Below, piece after piece: positions 62,782-64,000 of a stretch of DNA of 64,000 nt. Numbering within the stretch: position 1 is the first letter of the stretch; each line of letters opens with the position of its first letter. Below the pieces are notes generated by a model. It was given only the letters and a program-made list of their open reading frames with translations. It was not told where the DNA came from and searched no databases. The DNA is from Arcicella sp034519515 (lineage in GTDB: Bacteria > Bacteroidota > Bacteroidia > Cytophagales > Spirosomataceae): contig JAXHOK010000059.1 in the NCBI GenBank assembly GCA_034519515.1, positions 182,117 through 246,116 on the forward strand. Reading direction: 5' to 3'. The translations under genes and the position numbers were made by a program.

Positions 62782-63882
62782 ATGACCTTACAACAACAAA
62801 TCACCCAAGATGCTATCATTCTGTTAAAGCAACTTATTGGTACACAGTCATTTAGTCGTGAAGAAAATTTAACGGGCGGTATTCTTGAAGAATTTTTCAG
62901 AGAAAGAAATATGCCTTTCCGAAGAAAAATCAATAACCTTTGGGCAAGAAATAAACACTTCAATAAAGACCTGCCAACGGTGCTGTTAAATTCGCACCAC
63001 GACACCGTTAAACCAAATCCTTCTTGGACTTTAAACCCTTTTGAGCCATTGGTGAAAGAAGGAAAACTATACGGTTTGGGCAGTAATGATGCGGGCGGGT
63101 GTTTGGTGAGCTTACTGGCAACTTTTTGTTATTTCTACCACCGTTCCGACCTCAGTTTCAACGTCTTGTTCGTAGCTTCGGCGGAGGAAGAAATCTCTGG
63201 AAAAAATGGTTTAGAGTTACTTTTATTGGACAATGATTTGCCCGAAATTTCTTTCGCCATCGTGGGCGAACCAACCGAGATGCACTTAGCCATTGCCGAA
63301 AAAGGCTTGATGGTGGTTGATTGTACTGCTCATGGCGTGGCTGGTCACGCTGCTCGTGAAGAAGGTGAAAATGCGATTTACAAAGCCATCAAAGATATTA
63401 ATTGGATTCAGAATTATGAGTTCCCGAAGGTTTCACCAGTTTTGGGAAAAATGAAAATGTCAGTAACAATTATCAATGCGGGAAAACAGCATAACGTGGT
63501 GCCTGATACTTGTAATTTCACGATTGACTGCCGAGTAACGGAGCAATATACGTTGGAAGAAACCTTAGAAACTATCCGTCAAAACATTGATTCTCAAGCA
63601 GATGCCCGTTCAATTCGTTTAAAACCATCGTCAATTCCGATGGAACATCCAATTGTAAAAGCAGGAATTGAAATGGGCAGAAAAACGTATGGTTCACCCA
63701 CCACCTCCGACCAAGCGGTTTTGGATTGCCAGTCGTTAAAGAAATTGGCCACTGGACATTCAGAACGCTCCCATACGGCTGATGAATTTATTTATCTTTC
63801 AGAAATTGAAGAAGGGATTGATTTGTATATTAAGATGTTGGGGAAAGTGATAATTAGTGGGCAGTTATCATTGAACAGTTAG
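62782..63882 (+). CDS. argE: M20 acyl-ornithine/acetylornithine deacetylase-type hydrolase
   Basis: 366 residues, M20 metallohydrolase. Metal ligands are visible: LNSHHDTVKPN (His), GLGSNDAGGCLVSLL (Asp), ASAEEEISGKNGL (Glu catalytic and ligand) and AIVGEPTEMHLAIAEKG. The lid/dimer domain follows. It removes the acyl group from acyl-ornithine or acyl-citrulline in arginine synthesis, which fits argF' and argB upstream; with an ArgF'-type pathway the true substrate is likely N-acylcitrulline. The window ends 118 bases downstream with no further gene visible. Confidence 0.9.
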   Translation: MTLQQQITQDAIILLKQLIGTQSFSREENLTGGILEEFFRERNMPFRRKINNLWARNKHFNKDLPTVLLNSHHDTVKPNPSWTLNPFEPLVKEGKLYGLGSNDAGGCLVSLLATFCYFYHRSDLSFNVLFVASAEEEISGKNGLELLLLDNDLPEISFAIVGEPTEMHLAIAEKGLMVVDCTAHGVAGHAAREEGENAIYKAIKDINWIQNYEFPKVSPVLGKMKMSVTIINAGKQHNVVPDTCNFTIDCRVTEQYTLEETLETIRQNIDSQADARSIRLKPSSIPMEHPIVKAGIEMGRKTYGSPTTSDQAVLDCQSLKKLATGHSERSHTADEFIYLSEIEEGIDLYIKMLGKVIISGQLSLNS

Positions 63883-64000
63883 CAGATTTAATCCGCCTTT
63901 CTACATTTTAAATAATATTTTCAAAGTTCAATAGGGGGATTCTACGATACTGTTTATTCTATTTTTGAACGTATTTAAAACTTTCTCAGCAATACGTAAC

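Overview
The window looks like a chromosomal segment of a heterotrophic, AT-rich member of the Bacteroidota, most likely Cytophagales. This is inferred from SusC/SusD-type and FecI/FecR-linked TonB receptors, a type IX secretion sorting domain on a CotH protein, a DUF4249 lipoprotein paired with its receptor, an N-acyl-ornithine carbamoyltransferase (argF') in the arginine cluster, and promoters of the Bacteroidota form TTTG-N19-TAnnTTTG. No rRNA, tRNA, CRISPR array or phage was recognised by eye.

Layout. 0-5.6 kb: end of a fasciclin protein, a Crp/Fnr regulator, and a BlaI / M56 (BlaR1-like) / TonB signalling group whose two promoter regions carry the same 18-bp dyad. 5.6-13.3 kb: minus-strand housekeeping genes (alanine dehydrogenase, TsaE, sugar isomerase, GMC oxidoreductase, cytidylate kinase) with an Rpn-type nuclease between two of them. 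13.4-28.3 kb: outer-membrane uptake genes, several of them broken (an XRE gene, two lipoproteins, a susC/susD pair with many frameshifts), plus adenine deaminase carrying two in-frame intergenic-type repeats. 28.4-33.5 kb: a large TolB-like/barrel protein and a CotH protein preceded by a run of 57 A. 33.5-40.2 kb: a probable inorganic-carbon island (LysR, SbtA-like bicarbonate permease, beta carbonic anhydrase, two SulP transporters). 40.5-50.8 kb: HxlR/NmrA pair, malic enzyme, dicarboxylate symporter, AEC permease, and a decayed patch holding nested miniature inverted-repeat elements. 50.9-55.8 kb: ECF sigma / FecR / TonB receptor group. 56-63.9 kb: arginine/proline genes (proA, argF', argB, argE) with a small accessory group (DUF4375, a PIN toxin pair, an ADP-ribosylglycohydrolase) between argB and argE.

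The most notable points are the two-promoter BlaI-type operator circuit, the bicarbonate-uptake island in a heterotroph, the MITE-in-MITE insertion whose removal restores a reading frame, hairpin repeats of equal length with compensatory stem changes, the A57 tract touching a start codon, and palindromic repeats absorbed in frame by adenine deaminase. Several genes are disrupted by stops or indels; whether these are real decay or local consensus errors cannot be decided from the sequence alone.
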